The notes: a model not told the origin generated them from the letters alone. A DNA stretch of 64,000 nucleotides from Prochlorococcus sp. AG-409-J16 (GCA_003215655.1 QCKB01000004.1:62001-126000), one strand, 5' to 3'; counted from the first letter of the stretch, positions 28,414 to 38,162 are shown. Numbers and translations are program-made.

Positions 28414-29838
28414 ATGCTAATGAGTTCCATGAAACTAAAAATAAAAACCGAACACCGTCCCAAAAGTCGCTTAGCAATTGAAGTGACTGTGCCTGCAGAA
28501 AGATGTAAGGCAAGTTATGACAATGCATTGTCTGGCTTAAGCCGATCAATCAAACTTCCAGGATTTCGGAAAGGCAAGGTACCGAAACCCGTACTTTTGC
28601 AGCAAATTGGTCCAATTCGGATAAAAGCGACAGCACTTGAACAGCTAATTGACGCCATTTGGAAAGAAGCACTCACTCAAGAGTCCATAGAAGCGCTTTG
28701 CGAGCCACAGTTAAACGAAGGCTTTGAAGAAATTCTAGAAAAATTTAGTGTTGATAACTCGTTAACCCTCTCACTAGAAACAGACATCTCACCCATACCA
28801 AAACTCAAAACCACAGAAGGGCTAAAGGCAGAGTTTGAACCAATTCAATTCAATAATTCAAAAGTTGACGAGTTATTGGAACAGTCAAGGAAAGAACTTG
28901 CGACTCTTGTACCAATAGAAAAAAGGCCTGCAGCACTAGGAGATATTGCTGTAGTTAGTTTTAAAGGAACTTACAAAGATGATGGCTCAGAGATTGAAGG
29001 TGGGAGCTCAGAATCTATGGACATTGATCTAGAAAAAAATGGTCGAATGATCGAAGGCTTTATTGAAGGAATTATAGGAATGTCAATCAATGATGAAAAA
29101 ATCGTTGATTGTCAATTCCCCAAAGACTATGCGAACGAAATTGCACAAGGTAGACAAGCATCTTTCCTAATAAAGCTAAAAGAACTTAAAAACAGAGAGC
29201 TTCCTCCCTTAGATGATTCTTTTGCGAAGCAAGCAAGCGACAAAGAAACACTTGAAGAATTAAGGAATGATCTAAATCAACGTCTCGAAGAAGATTCCAA
29301 GCGCCAGGATGAAAACAATCGGCATAAGGCACTAATAAAAGCATTAGTAAAAGAATTAGAGGTAGATCTTCCCGAAACACTTATCCAACAAGAAATTCGA
29401 AACCTAATTGAACAAACTGCAAGTAAGTTTGCCCAACAAGGAATGGATGTTAAGTCAATGTTTACTGCTGATCTGGTTAAGTCATTAATGGAATCATCAA
29501 GAGAAGAAGCTGAAGAAAATATTCGGCAAAATTTAGCAATGAAAGAACTGGCTAAAACAAAAAACCTGATTCCTGAAGAGCAAGATATCGAAAAGAAATT
29601 AAAAGAAATTAAAAAACAGTTTTCGAATCAAAAAAATATTGACCAAAAACGGCTAAAAGAAGCAGTAATAGAAGATCTTCAACAAAACTTAGTTCTTGAA
29701 TGGCTAGAACAAAATAGTTCAATAGTCGAAAAGCAAGCAAAAACACAGTCTTCCACAAAAAAAACCTCGTCCTTAAAAAATAAAGAGACAAAACCAAAAA
29801 CAACCAAAAAAAAATCCAATACAAAAACCCCCAAATAA
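28414..29838 (+). CDS. tig: Trigger factor
   Basis: Trigger factor is the ribosome-bound chaperone and prolyl isomerase. The N-terminal ribosome-binding domain includes the signature LPGFRKGKVPKPVLL (FRxGK loop near residue 53). The PPIase domain follows from about residue 165 (GDIAVVSFKGTYKDDG), and then the helical C-terminal arms. The C-terminus ends in a Lys/Thr/Ser-rich tail that is longer than in the E. coli protein; the total is 474 residues. Three in-frame ATGs occur at 28414, 28420 and 28429; by comparison with the family, the second or third (M-S-S-M-K-L-K) is the more natural start. First gene of the tig-clpP-clpX order that is widespread in bacteria. Confidence 0.95.
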   Translation: MLMSSMKLKIKTEHRPKSRLAIEVTVPAERCKASYDNALSGLSRSIKLPGFRKGKVPKPVLLQQIGPIRIKATALEQLIDAIWKEALTQESIEALCEPQLNEGFEEILEKFSVDNSLTLSLETDISPIPKLKTTEGLKAEFEPIQFNNSKVDELLEQSRKELATLVPIEKRPAALGDIAVVSFKGTYKDDGSEIEGGSSESMDIDLEKNGRMIEGFIEGIIGMSINDEKIVDCQFPKDYANEIAQGRQASFLIKLKELKNRELPPLDDSFAKQASDKETLEELRNDLNQRLEEDSKRQDENNRHKALIKALVKELEVDLPETLIQQEIRNLIEQTASKFAQQGMDVKSMFTADLVKSLMESSREEAEENIRQNLAMKELAKTKNLIPEEQDIEKKLKEIKKQFSNQKNIDQKRLKEAVIEDLQQNLVLEWLEQNSSIVEKQAKTQSSTKKTSSLKNKETKPKTTKKKSNTKTPK

Positions 29839-29897
29839 TAAAATAAGGTCATAGATTTACTAAATAGTGAACCCGTCACCCAATTCCTTAATAAGTA

Positions 29898-30542
29898 ATG
29901 AATGATATTTTCAACCACCCTGTCCAAAATCATTGGCAGTGGGATCTACCTATCTCACAATTAGACGTTCTGCCAACTGTGATCGAACAATCAGGTCGTG
30001 GTGAAAGAGCTTTTGATATCTACTCTCGTTTGTTAAGGGAGCGGATAATTTTTCTTGGCACCGATGTAAATGATCAAGTAGCAGATGCTCTTGTCGCTCA
30101 GATGCTCTTTTTAGAAGCAGAAGACCCTGAAAAAGATATCCAGATTTATATCAACTCACCAGGCGGATCAGTAACAGCAGGTCTGGCCATTTACGACACC
30201 ATGCAGCAAGTATCACCTGATGTAGTGACAATATGCTATGGCCTTGCTGCAAGTATGGGTGCTTTTCTACTGTCAGGCGGAACTAAAGGAAAAAGATTGT
30301 CCTTACCAAATTCAAGAATCATGATTCATCAGCCTCTAGGTGGGGCTCAAGGACAAGCTGTCGATATTGAAATACAAGCTAAAGAAATTCTTTTTCTCAA
30401 AGAAACCCTTAATGGTTTACTTGCTAATCACACAGGGCAACCTATAGAAAAAATCTCTGAAGATACTGATAGAGACCACTTCCTTTCCCCGCAAGAAGCG
30501 GTTGAATATGGATTGATCGACCAAGTAGTGGAAAGCCTATAG
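29898..30542 (+). CDS. clpP: ATP-dependent Clp protease proteolytic subunit
   Basis: ClpP is the serine peptidase ring that works with ClpX (encoded next). The catalytic triad is Ser119 ([11 protein letters not shown]), His144 (MIHQPLGG) and Asp193 (DTDRDHFLS), with the spacing of 25 and 49 residues known for the family. The processing site region lies in [20 protein letters not shown], so about 28 residues before it (including [13 protein letters not shown]) form an N-terminal extension or propeptide. Length 214. The spacing from tig is 59 bases and to clpX 113 bases, so clpX may also have its own promoter. Confidence 0.96.
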   Translation: MNDIFNHPVQNHWQWDLPISQLDVLPTVIEQSGRGERAFDIYSRLLRERIIFLGTDVNDQVADALVAQMLFLEAEDPEKDIQIYINSPGGSVTAGLAIYDTMQQVSPDVVTICYGLAASMGAFLLSGGTKGKRLSLPNSRIMIHQPLGGAQGQAVDIEIQAKEILFLKETLNGLLANHTGQPIEKISEDTDRDHFLSPQEAVEYGLIDQVVESL

Positions 30543-30565
30543 AACAAAGGATTCGTTAAGGAAAG

Positions 30566-30580
30566 ATGACTTCATGTCAT
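30566..30580. promoter_or_regulatory. Inverted repeat in the clpP-clpX gap
   Basis: ATGAC and GTCAT flank a five-base TTCAT spacer, 75 bases before the clpX ATG. The gap is long for this compact region, so a separate clpX promoter or operator is possible. The repeat is short and could be chance. Confidence 0.3.
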
Positions 30581-30655
30581 TCTCGAACGATCCTATAGGT
30601 TCAGGCTGACCAACATTCGTCAGATCCTTGTCCTTTGTTGCAGTGAGCAGCGCCG

Positions 30656-32023
30656 ATGGCCAAATTCGACGCCCATCTGAAATGTTCGTTTTGTGGAAAA
30701 TCACAAGACCAGGTCAGGAAATTAATTGCAGGGCCTGGTGTCTATATATGTGATGAATGCATAGATCTCTGTAACGAGATCTTGGATGAAGAAATGGTCG
30801 ATGCCTCAGGCAACTCTCGCACCAGTACAGAGAGCACTAAAAAAAGCTCAAGCACCAAACAGGTGAACGACAAACCTGCACCAACACTTGCTTCAATTCC
30901 CAAACCACTAGAAATCAAGACCTTTCTTGACAAACAAGTTGTCGGGCAAGAAGCTGCTAAGAAAATTCTCTCTGTAGCTGTCTATAACCACTACAAACGA
31001 ATTGCATGGTTAGGAGACGGAAAAGGTGAAGCAGATCAAACAGCTACAAAGCTCCATAAATCAAACATTCTGCTAATTGGCCCAACAGGTTGTGGAAAAA
31101 CCCTTCTTGCTCAAACACTTGCAGAGTTATTAGATGTACCTTTTGCAGTCGCAGATGCCACAACCCTTACCGAAGCTGGCTATGTAGGCGAAGACGTTGA
31201 AAACATCCTTTTAAGACTCCTCCAAAAAGCCGATATGGATATAGCTCATGCTCAACGTGGAATTATCTATATCGATGAGATTGACAAGATCGCAAGAAAA
31301 AGCGAAAACCCTTCAATCACAAGAGATGTTTCAGGGGAAGGAGTACAACAAGCTCTTCTAAAAATGCTTGAGGGAACAGTCGCAAATGTTCCACCACAAG
31401 GGGGACGGAAGCATCCATATCACGACTCAATACAAATTGATACCAGCCAAATTCTGTTTATCTGCGGAGGAGCTTTTGTTGGCCTTGAAGACGTAGTCCA
31501 AAAAAGACTAGGTCGTAATGCAATAGGTTTCATGCCAAGCGATAGGCGTGGCCGAACTCAAACAAATCGAGATCTTCAGGCAGCACAAATACTTCAACAA
31601 CTTGAGCCTGATGATCTTGTCCGATATGGACTAATCCCAGAATTCATTGGCCGCATGCCCGTAAGTGCAGTACTTGAACCCCTTGATGCTGAAGCATTGG
31701 AATCAATTCTCACTGAGCCTCGTGATGCCCTTGTAAAACAATTCCGAACATTACTAAGCATGGACAACGTTCAATTGGAATTTGAACCCACTGCAGTTAA
31801 AGCTATTGCACAAGAAGCTCATAGGAGAAAAACCGGAGCTAGAGCTCTCAGAGGAATTGTTGAAGAACTTATGCTCGATCTCATGTATGACCTACCTTCC
31901 CAAAAAGATGTGACTAACTTCACAATTACTAGTGAAATGGTTAAGGAGCATGCAGGAGAAACAAAAGTCCTGCCATTACAAGAAAAGAAAAAAGTTAAAG
32001 TTAAAGAACAAGAATCAGCCTAA
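30656..32023 (+). CDS. clpX: ATP-dependent Clp protease ATP-binding subunit ClpX
   Basis: ClpX is the AAA+ unfoldase that feeds substrates to ClpP. The N-terminal zinc-binding domain has Cys10, Cys13, Cys32 and Cys35 (CSFC and CDEC). Walker A is GPTGCGKT at residues 142-149, Walker B is [10 protein letters not shown], and the pore and ClpP-contact regions follow, including GYVGEDVEN (pore loop 1) and an IGF loop in [12 protein letters not shown]. The length of 455 residues is slightly above the E. coli protein. The downstream gene begins four bases later. Confidence 0.97.
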   Translation: MAKFDAHLKCSFCGKSQDQVRKLIAGPGVYICDECIDLCNEILDEEMVDASGNSRTSTESTKKSSSTKQVNDKPAPTLASIPKPLEIKTFLDKQVVGQEAAKKILSVAVYNHYKRIAWLGDGKGEADQTATKLHKSNILLIGPTGCGKTLLAQTLAELLDVPFAVADATTLTEAGYVGEDVENILLRLLQKADMDIAHAQRGIIYIDEIDKIARKSENPSITRDVSGEGVQQALLKMLEGTVANVPPQGGRKHPYHDSIQIDTSQILFICGGAFVGLEDVVQKRLGRNAIGFMPSDRRGRTQTNRDLQAAQILQQLEPDDLVRYGLIPEFIGRMPVSAVLEPLDAEALESILTEPRDALVKQFRTLLSMDNVQLEFEPTAVKAIAQEAHRRKTGARALRGIVEELMLDLMYDLPSQKDVTNFTITSEMVKEHAGETKVLPLQEKKKVKVKEQESA

Positions 32024-32027
32024 ATAA

Positions 32028-32693
32028 ATGGCAGCAGCGGATCATATTCAAGTACCTAGGCAACATGGATTATTCATGCACCACGGAATAGATCTAGGAG
32101 ATGGAACTATTGCTCACTACCTAGAAGGGAAACAAATCATTAGAAGTACATTGGATGAGTTCAGCTGCGGCGAAATGGTCAGGATCATTCAACACGACAA
32201 AGCCTCTTCTAAAAGAGTGACTATTTCACGCGCAATTAGCAGAATTGGCGAAGAAAGCTACAACCTTCTATTTAATAATTGCGAACACTTTGCTTACTGG
32301 TGCAAAACAGGAGTTCACCGCTGTAAGCAAATGGAAAGCCTTCTGAAAAAAAGCAGTGATGGAGCTATGTATATCAGTCACGTGTTTCCTAAAACATTTT
32401 TATCAGGATTAAATTTACTCATACAAAAAGGACTAGCAAATAAAAATACTAAGGAAATTGCAAAGGCAAAGTTGAATCAAATAGCAGCATGCAGAATGCA
32501 ATTACTAACAAAACTCGAATTCACACTTGAGCAAATAGATCAATGGATACAAAAAGATAAAGACACGGAAGGAGAAAAGCCAGAAAGCTCTCCTGCCCGT
32601 AACCTGATAATGAAGGGACAGTCCCTTGCAAATCAGCTAACTGCCTTAGAAGATCTTGAAGACCAAATATCTACCTTGTTAAACAAACCTTAG
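32028..32693 (+). CDS. LRAT-domain (NlpC/P60-like) protein
   Basis: The first ~105 residues match the LRAT/H-rev107 version of the circularly permuted papain-like fold: FMHHGIDLGDGTIAHYLEG supplies the histidines (His19 and His30) and LLFNNCEHFAYWC gives the N-C-E-H-F motif with the presumed nucleophile Cys85. In animals and bacteria this fold acts as a thiol acyltransferase or hydrolase on lipids. The remaining part (about residues 110-221) is helical and charged with no recognised domain. There is no signal peptide. It begins four bases after clpX, so it is probably co-transcribed with the protease genes. The substrate is unknown. Confidence 0.82.
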   Translation: MAAADHIQVPRQHGLFMHHGIDLGDGTIAHYLEGKQIIRSTLDEFSCGEMVRIIQHDKASSKRVTISRAISRIGEESYNLLFNNCEHFAYWCKTGVHRCKQMESLLKKSSDGAMYISHVFPKTFLSGLNLLIQKGLANKNTKEIAKAKLNQIAACRMQLLTKLEFTLEQIDQWIQKDKDTEGEKPESSPARNLIMKGQSLANQLTALEDLEDQISTLLNKP

Positions 32694-32733
32694 CAACAAT
32701 CTTCAGTATTATTTCCTTCCCCTCTAGCAGCGC

Positions 32734-34431
32734 ATGAGCCAGGTTTACCAGCCGCTGCATCACAAATACCGACCACAAAGCTTCGAGAGCTTAGTGGGTC
32801 AGGAAGCTATAGCAGCAACCCTCAATCAAGCATTAAAAACCAATCGGATTGCTCCTGCATATCTATTTAGTGGACCAAGAGGCACAGGTAAAACATCTAG
32901 TGCCCGTATTCTGGCGAGATCACTGAACTGCTTAAACAGCAATGTCCCAACTCCAAAACCATGTGGTAGGTGTGACTTATGTAAGTCCATTGCCAATGGA
33001 ATTGCAATGGATGTCATTGAAATAGATGCAGCATCCAATACCGGTGTAGAAAATATTCGAGACATTATTGAAAAAAGCAGATTCGCTCCAGTGCAAGCGC
33101 GCTGGAAGGTCTATGTAATTGATGAATGCCACATGCTTTCAACCGCGGCATTTAATGCTTTGCTTAAAACACTTGAAGAGCCGCCACCAAATGTAGTTTT
33201 TGTATTAGCAACAACAGATCCTCAAAGAGTAATTCCAACAATCCTAAGCAGATGTCAAAGATTTGATTTCAGAAGAATTGAGATCAATGCACTGAAAAAG
33301 CATCTTGAAATGATTGCTCGCCAAGAAGAAATCTCTATTGAACCTGAAGCTATCAATTTAATTGCACAAAGAGCCCAAGGTGGATTGAGGGATGCTGAAA
33401 GTCTTCTAGACCAATTAAGCCTAATACCAGGAACAATTCAAGCAGAATCTGTCTGGGAAATACTAGGTGAGGTTCCTGAAAAAGATCTTCTATCTTTAAT
33501 TAAAGCTTTGAAGGAAGAAAACCCTTTAAACGTCTTAATATCATGTAGAAGACTTCTAGATAAAGGAAAAGATCCTGGTGCAATCCTTCAAGGAGTAACA
33601 TCCATTCTTAGAGATTGCGTAATAATAAAAGCCGCTCCTGATAATCCAGAACTTTGTAGTATTTCAAGTGATTTATTCGAAGAAATAAAATTAATCATAG
33701 ATTCATTAGATATGAATAAACTACTTGGATGGCAAGCAGAATTAAAAGGGACTGAAAACCAATTACGCCTAAGCACACAGCCAAGACTATGGATTGAAGT
33801 ATTGCTTCTTAGTTTATTAGCAAAACAACCCAATAATGAAAACAAAGAATACAAAAAAGAAGACTCAACAAAAGAGCATAAAGAGAACTTACTAACACAA
33901 ATAGCCAATAATCCGAAAAAAGAAATAGAGCATAATCCCGTTTCTCAAGAAAGTTCTATTAAGCCAAAATCTCAAAATCTGGATGAGTTATGGCAACAAA
34001 TTCTAGGAATACTTGAATTGCCATCTACACGAATGCTTCTTTCGCAACAAGCATCACTAGTCAAACTCAATAATGAACTAGCAGTTGTAAAAGTTTCAGG
34101 CAATTGGATGAGCATGATTCAAAGCAGAACTAAGTTACTCGAAGAAGCGATTGCAAAAGCTTTAGGTAGTCCTAGAACTGTTATTCTTGAAAATGAAGTG
34201 ATTAGTAAACTTGAAAAAAAAAGCCTTCACGAAGAAATAGAGCCTAAACCAAATGTAAACAAAGAATCGATAAAAGAAGATCAAAAAGGAAAAGAAGTTA
34301 TTAAAAATAAAAAAGAGACAAATGAAAATATGAAAAGTAAGGAGTTAAAAACTACTCAAGATACTATCGAAAAAAATGCAAAAAATTTAGCTAATTTCTT
34401 TAACGGTCAAGTATTAGATATCGATCTTTAA
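32734..34431 (+). CDS. dnaX: DNA polymerase III subunits gamma and tau
   Basis: DnaX is the ATPase of the sliding-clamp loader. Walker A is GPRGTGKT at residues 47-54, the zinc module is Cys66, Cys77, Cys80, Cys83, and Walker B plus sensor are in VYVIDECHML and ATTDPQRVI. The ATPase part ends around residue 370. It is followed by a lysine/glutamate-rich linker, a conserved segment LDELWQQILGILELPSTRML of tau, and an acidic-basic low-complexity tail, giving 565 residues. I see no obvious frameshift site for a separate gamma form. Spacing from the LRAT gene is 40 bases. Confidence 0.95.
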   Translation: MSQVYQPLHHKYRPQSFESLVGQEAIAATLNQALKTNRIAPAYLFSGPRGTGKTSSARILARSLNCLNSNVPTPKPCGRCDLCKSIANGIAMDVIEIDAASNTGVENIRDIIEKSRFAPVQARWKVYVIDECHMLSTAAFNALLKTLEEPPPNVVFVLATTDPQRVIPTILSRCQRFDFRRIEINALKKHLEMIARQEEISIEPEAINLIAQRAQGGLRDAESLLDQLSLIPGTIQAESVWEILGEVPEKDLLSLIKALKEENPLNVLISCRRLLDKGKDPGAILQGVTSILRDCVIIKAAPDNPELCSISSDLFEEIKLIIDSLDMNKLLGWQAELKGTENQLRLSTQPRLWIEVLLLSLLAKQPNNENKEYKKEDSTKEHKENLLTQIANNPKKEIEHNPVSQESSIKPKSQNLDELWQQILGILELPSTRMLLSQQASLVKLNNELAVVKVSGNWMSMIQSRTKLLEEAIAKALGSPRTVILENEVISKLEKKSLHEEIEPKPNVNKESIKEDQKGKEVIKNKKETNENMKSKELKTTQDTIEKNAKNLANFFNGQVLDIDL

Positions 34432-34455
34432 AATTGCATGCATAAATTTCCTTTA

Positions 34456-35793
34456 CTAACCTCTATGTATTGTTTTAAACCAAATCAAGCGTTTAGGAAA
34501 AATTGACATTTGAATTGCGACCCAAGGAATAACAACAAACCAATGCACCAAATAAGAAATAGCTAATAATAAGGAAAAAGGCGATGGCCTTGGAATCAAT
34601 GGCCCTTCACTAATTGTGCTACAACCTCTCCAATATGCTAGGCCTGAAATACTAAAAGCGACTAAAGAAAGTGGCCAATAACTAGGTACAGTACGTGTAA
34701 TAACAGTAGTAATCAGGTCAACAAAGGAAACTACTGGTAAAGCATATTGAAGCAAGAAAAAACAAGCTATATCTGTCTTTTGCGAAAAATTAAGTTGATT
34801 AGAAAGCAAAAAAGGCCAATAATCAAAAAAACGCTGCAAGCCTCCTTCAGCCCATCGCTGACGCTGCTTCCAAAGGGCTGGAATTGTCTCAACTGCTTCC
34901 TCTTTGATAGGCGGATCCCAAAGAATGCCTATTTGGGAACCTACAGAAAGCAAACGGAAACTTAGATCTAAATCATCAGTGACAGTTGCTTCATTAAACC
35001 CTCCACAAGCTTCAACACTAGATCGTTTAATAAGTTGTCCATTTCCGCGCAATTCCACGACTCCTCCACCTGACAAACGACCTTGTTGAATCAGAGCATC
35101 CATAGCCATTTCCATGGCTTGAACCCTGGTTAGAGAGTTTTGATGTGCATTAACCACAGACTTTCTTAATTGAACGGCACTCCAGCCACCCTGCTGAGCA
35201 AAAGAAACTATGCGATGCAATACGTCTGCGTCCATTTGTGCATCCGCATCAAGGATAAATAACCATTCTCCTGTTGCTTGTTTCAAAGCCTCATTAAGAG
35301 CACCAGATTTACCTCCGCCAGCTTCACGACGACGATTGATTACCCTTAATGCTGGGAAACGAGCCTTTAACCCTTCTAATAGCAGTGCTGTTCTATCCTG
35401 ACTGCCGTCATCAATGATGTAAGTAAAAAGCTTTTTCTTTGGATATTTGAGAGCAAATAATCTTTCAACCAACCTACTAATAACAGCCTCTTCATCCCTA
35501 GCAGATACCAAAATATCCACAGTTGGATATTGATCCTCCTTTAAAAGCTCTGACGACTGGTCATCCAAAGTTGAATTACTAGAAATAGCCTGCTTCCTAT
35601 CACGTAAAACTGTCCTAAGCCCATAACCTCCTAATACAAAAGCGAGAGTAATTGCAGGCAAAAGGCTTTTACCTGCCTCAATCCAATGTGGTGCTGCACC
35701 AGCCCATCCACAAGCAATCAAAAACAAAGCTGTCTTGCTACGTCGATGATCCTTAGTGGCAACAGCCAAGGCCATAAATGGTCCCAAAGTCAA
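34456..35793 (-). CDS. Membrane glycosyltransferase family 2 (processive type)
   Basis: The 445-residue protein has GT-A glycosyltransferase motifs of the cellulose/hyaluronan synthase-like group: IIDDGSQD at 126-133, LDADAQMD (metal-binding D-x-D) at 181-188, VTDDLDLS at 271-278, and the acceptor motif QRQRW at 310-314. Hydrophobic segments occur before the catalytic domain (about 22-60) and after it (about 330-435), so it sits in the membrane and may export the polymer it makes. Product unknown; a beta-linked polysaccharide is only an inference. It follows the SpoIID/LytB gene by 18 bases. Confidence 0.88.
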   Translation of the reverse strand: MTLGPFMALAVATKDHRRSKTALFLIACGWAGAAPHWIEAGKSLLPAITLAFVLGGYGLRTVLRDRKQAISSNSTLDDQSSELLKEDQYPTVDILVSARDEEAVISRLVERLFALKYPKKKLFTYIIDDGSQDRTALLLEGLKARFPALRVINRRREAGGGKSGALNEALKQATGEWLFILDADAQMDADVLHRIVSFAQQGGWSAVQLRKSVVNAHQNSLTRVQAMEMAMDALIQQGRLSGGGVVELRGNGQLIKRSSVEACGGFNEATVTDDLDLSFRLLSVGSQIGILWDPPIKEEAVETIPALWKQRQRWAEGGLQRFFDYWPFLLSNQLNFSQKTDIACFFLLQYALPVVSFVDLITTVITRTVPSYWPLSLVAFSISGLAYWRGCSTISEGPLIPRPSPFSLLLAISYLVHWFVVIPWVAIQMSIFPKRLIWFKTIHRG

Positions 35794-35811
35794 AGAACTC
35801 TATAGGGAGTT

Positions 35812-37425
35812 TTAAAAGTCAGGCAAAGGTGCGAAATCAGAATCAGGGAAATAATGACCAAGAATCTGTTTGGTCGTCCATCCTCTACCCGCCAAATCTA
35901 TAGCGCCAGCTTGCGATAGGCCTACCCCATGCCCAAATCCTCCACCCACAAAAAGCCAATTACCATCATCAACTTTTTCAACTACAAAAAGAGTACTGGG
36001 CAATCGACGTAAATAACGACGGATTGCATCTAGGCGTAAAACCACAGGAACTTCTAAATTGCCTGCACTAATTTCTAAAGCCAGCACCCTTCCACTATTT
36101 CCTCTTTTCAATACAGCAACTTTATTTGGATTTAAAATTCGAGGTTCCAAATCTGCCAAAGCATTCTCTAAATCTTGCGCAGAAAAGGTTCTTTCCCAAC
36201 GAAAACGAGGATGAGATGAACCATAAGCATCATTACCAAATTTTAATAAATCAATAACTTGAATACGTTGTTCAAAAGGCAATTCAAATTGACTAGACCA
36301 TTCAATAGGGCCATCTAATTTATTACGAAAATAAGGCAAACTGTCCATTAGCCATGCTTCTGAAGACTTGGCCATTACACCACCATTACTGGCATGATAA
36401 AAAGCATTAATAATCTTTCCTTGCCAAAAAAGGACCTTTCCCTTTGTCTGTTTAATAGCCTGGCGGACAAAACTATCAGCTTGTCTAGGATCGCTATAAA
36501 CCTGACATTGAGTATCACTACACAAATGATATCCATCAATCAAAAATCTTTTCCGATTAGCCAACGCCCAAGTTCTTGCTAAAACTGCCTGAGCAGCCAA
36601 AGCAGCGTGCGGCGAAGTAGAACCAATTTCATGTGGAACAACTCCTTCAAGATATCTCTCTAAAGGGACTTTTTCTATTAACGTCCAAGTTCCATAGGAG
36701 TCAGCCTGCAAACGAAAAGGGCCCATATAAATTCCATCTTTCCAAATTAAGCCATCAGGAGCTTCTATATCAATAGGGCCTATTAATCTATTCATCCCAG
36801 CTGATACTTGTACAAAAGGTTTTACTAAAGTTCTAACTCTTTCTTCAAACGTCTCTGCTTCTAAACCAATAGGCAATTTACTTTCTTTTGATAACCAAAC
36901 TTCCCATTGATCAGGATGAGCTACTAATGGTTTATAACCAGCTGATCGTAGAGGTGCTGCAACCTGTTCAGCAGATTCAAAACTAGCAAAAGGACCTATA
37001 ACTTGCCTTGCTATAGAAATAGGTTTCTTTAATGGAAACTCTTTCCATATAATTCTTAATTGCGATGCTTTATATATTTGATCGGAAGAATCTTTTAAAG
37101 ATAATTCACTACCCGCACTTTTTAAAAGTAAGGAATTTGGTGCTTTTAAACCAAAACCATTTACTGAGCCTAAATAAGGCTTTAAAGCAACCCACAAAAC
37201 TTTTTTAGGAGTTCTAAACACACCCGGAGGAGCGGGGACAAAATGATGGGTTGCTAAAGACTCAGAAGATAGAGAAAGAGAAGGGGGAGGCAATAACTTA
37301 TTTTTTCTCCTACAGCCAGCTGTACCTTGCAAAAAAAAGGTAAGAAAGCAACACAAAAGTAAAGTTCGCCTAAAAAATGGATTTGAAACAATTTTTCCAC
37401 GCATAACAAACATGGATAATTTCAT
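35812..37425 (-). CDS. SpoIID/LytB-domain protein (amidase-enhancer or lytic transglycosylase type)
   Basis: The SpoIID domain is recognised by LERYLEGVVPHEIGSTSPH followed by AALAAQAVLARTWALANRK, and by GGGFGHGVGLSQAGAIDLAG near the C-terminus. The region between carries YHASNGGVMAKSSEAW. SpoIID proteins cleave peptidoglycan strands stripped of stem peptides. The N-terminus has an export signal, FRRTLLLCCFLTFFLQGTAGC, with a cysteine that might be lipidated although the lipobox is not ideal; residues 150-190 may hold a small SPOR-like repeat (IGPFASFESAEQVAAPLRS). Length 537. It is the upstream member of a likely two-gene unit with the GT2 gene. Confidence 0.9.
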   Translation of the reverse strand: MKLSMFVMRGKIVSNPFFRRTLLLCCFLTFFLQGTAGCRRKNKLLPPPSLSLSSESLATHHFVPAPPGVFRTPKKVLWVALKPYLGSVNGFGLKAPNSLLLKSAGSELSLKDSSDQIYKASQLRIIWKEFPLKKPISIARQVIGPFASFESAEQVAAPLRSAGYKPLVAHPDQWEVWLSKESKLPIGLEAETFEERVRTLVKPFVQVSAGMNRLIGPIDIEAPDGLIWKDGIYMGPFRLQADSYGTWTLIEKVPLERYLEGVVPHEIGSTSPHAALAAQAVLARTWALANRKRFLIDGYHLCSDTQCQVYSDPRQADSFVRQAIKQTKGKVLFWQGKIINAFYHASNGGVMAKSSEAWLMDSLPYFRNKLDGPIEWSSQFELPFEQRIQVIDLLKFGNDAYGSSHPRFRWERTFSAQDLENALADLEPRILNPNKVAVLKRGNSGRVLALEISAGNLEVPVVLRLDAIRRYLRRLPSTLFVVEKVDDGNWLFVGGGFGHGVGLSQAGAIDLAGRGWTTKQILGHYFPDSDFAPLPDF

Positions 37426-37462
37426 GAAGTGATATTTGGCTTAAGGGAGGTCAAGGTCGTAA

Positions 37463-37483
37463 AATTGCGGCTTGCACGCAATT
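37463..37483 (+). promoter_or_regulatory. Hairpin in the rpmI leader
   Basis: AATTGCG and CGCAATT form a perfect 7-bp stem with a 7-base loop, 15 bases before the rpmI ATG. Ribosomal-protein operons with L20 are often autoregulated by L20 binding a leader structure in other bacteria; whether this hairpin has that role is inference. Confidence 0.4.
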
Positions 37484-37498
37484 AACGGTTAAGAAAGA

Positions 37499-37696
37499 AT
37501 GCCTAAGCTAAAGACCCGCAAAGCTGCTGCCAAGCGGTTCAAAGCTACTGGCACTGGCAAATTCATGAGACGTCGCGCATTCCGCAATCACCTTCTTGAT
37601 CACAAGAGTCCAAAACTAAAAAGGCACCTTGCGACTAAAGCAGTTGTTGATGACCGGGATGCAGACAACGTGAGTTTGATGCTCCCTTATGCCTAA
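37499..37696 (+). CDS. rpmI: 50S ribosomal protein L35
   Basis: The 65-residue basic protein has the L35 signature [20 protein letters not shown] at the N-terminus and ends [12 protein letters not shown]. It is a large-subunit protein. A purine-rich AAGAAAGA precedes the ATG directly. It is followed by rplT after 61 bases; the usual bacterial partner infC is not adjacent here. Confidence 0.98.
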   Translation: MPKLKTRKAAAKRFKATGTGKFMRRRAFRNHLLDHKSPKLKRHLATKAVVDDRDADNVSLMLPYA

Positions 37697-37757
37697 AGGA
37701 CTACTAAACAACAGTTCTTTATAGATCTAAATTTTCCTATTTTCACGATTAATTCCT

Positions 37758-38105
37758 ATGGCTCGCGTTAAGAGAGGCAATGTTGCTCGAAAACGACGCA
37801 ATAAAATCCTAAAACTAGCTCGAGGCTTTAAAGGGAGTAACGGAACCCTCTTTAGAACAGCTAATCAAAGAGTTATGAAGGCTCTTTGTAATGCCTATAG
37901 GGACAGAAGACGTCGTAAACGTGACTTTCGTAGGCTTTGGATTGCAAGGATTAATGCAGCAGCAAGAATTAATGGCTCAAGCTATAGCCGGTTAATTGGC
38001 GGACTAAAAAAAGCAGAAATAAAACTGAACAGAAAAATGTTGGCCCAGCTAGCCATCATTGACCCAAAGAGTTTCCAAACTGTTATTAGTTCAGTAAAGA
38101 GCTAA
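37758..38105 (+). CDS. rplT: 50S ribosomal protein L20
   Basis: L20 binds 23S rRNA early in assembly and often represses its own operon. The 115-residue product has [20 protein letters not shown], the helix-rich basic N-terminal arm, then [18 protein letters not shown] and [20 protein letters not shown], all standard for L20. It is paired with rpmI as in most bacteria. Confidence 0.98.
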   Translation: MARVKRGNVARKRRNKILKLARGFKGSNGTLFRTANQRVMKALCNAYRDRRRRKRDFRRLWIARINAAARINGSSYSRLIGGLKKAEIKLNRKMLAQLAIIDPKSFQTVISSVKS

Positions 38106-38140
38106 TTCCTATTAATTAGCTCATCACCAAATAGATGGTG
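38100..38140 (+). terminator. Two hairpins at the rplT end (possible attenuator or terminator)
   Basis: AGCTAATT and AATTAGCT pair perfectly over eight bases with a six-base loop (38100-38121), overlapping the rplT stop codon. A second small hairpin, CACCA/TGGTG with a six-base loop, follows at 38125-38140. No T-run follows, so this is not a standard terminator; mRNA 3'-end stabilisation is another possibility. Confidence 0.4.
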
Positions 38141-38162
38141 CTTACTCATTAGGTTCATAGCC

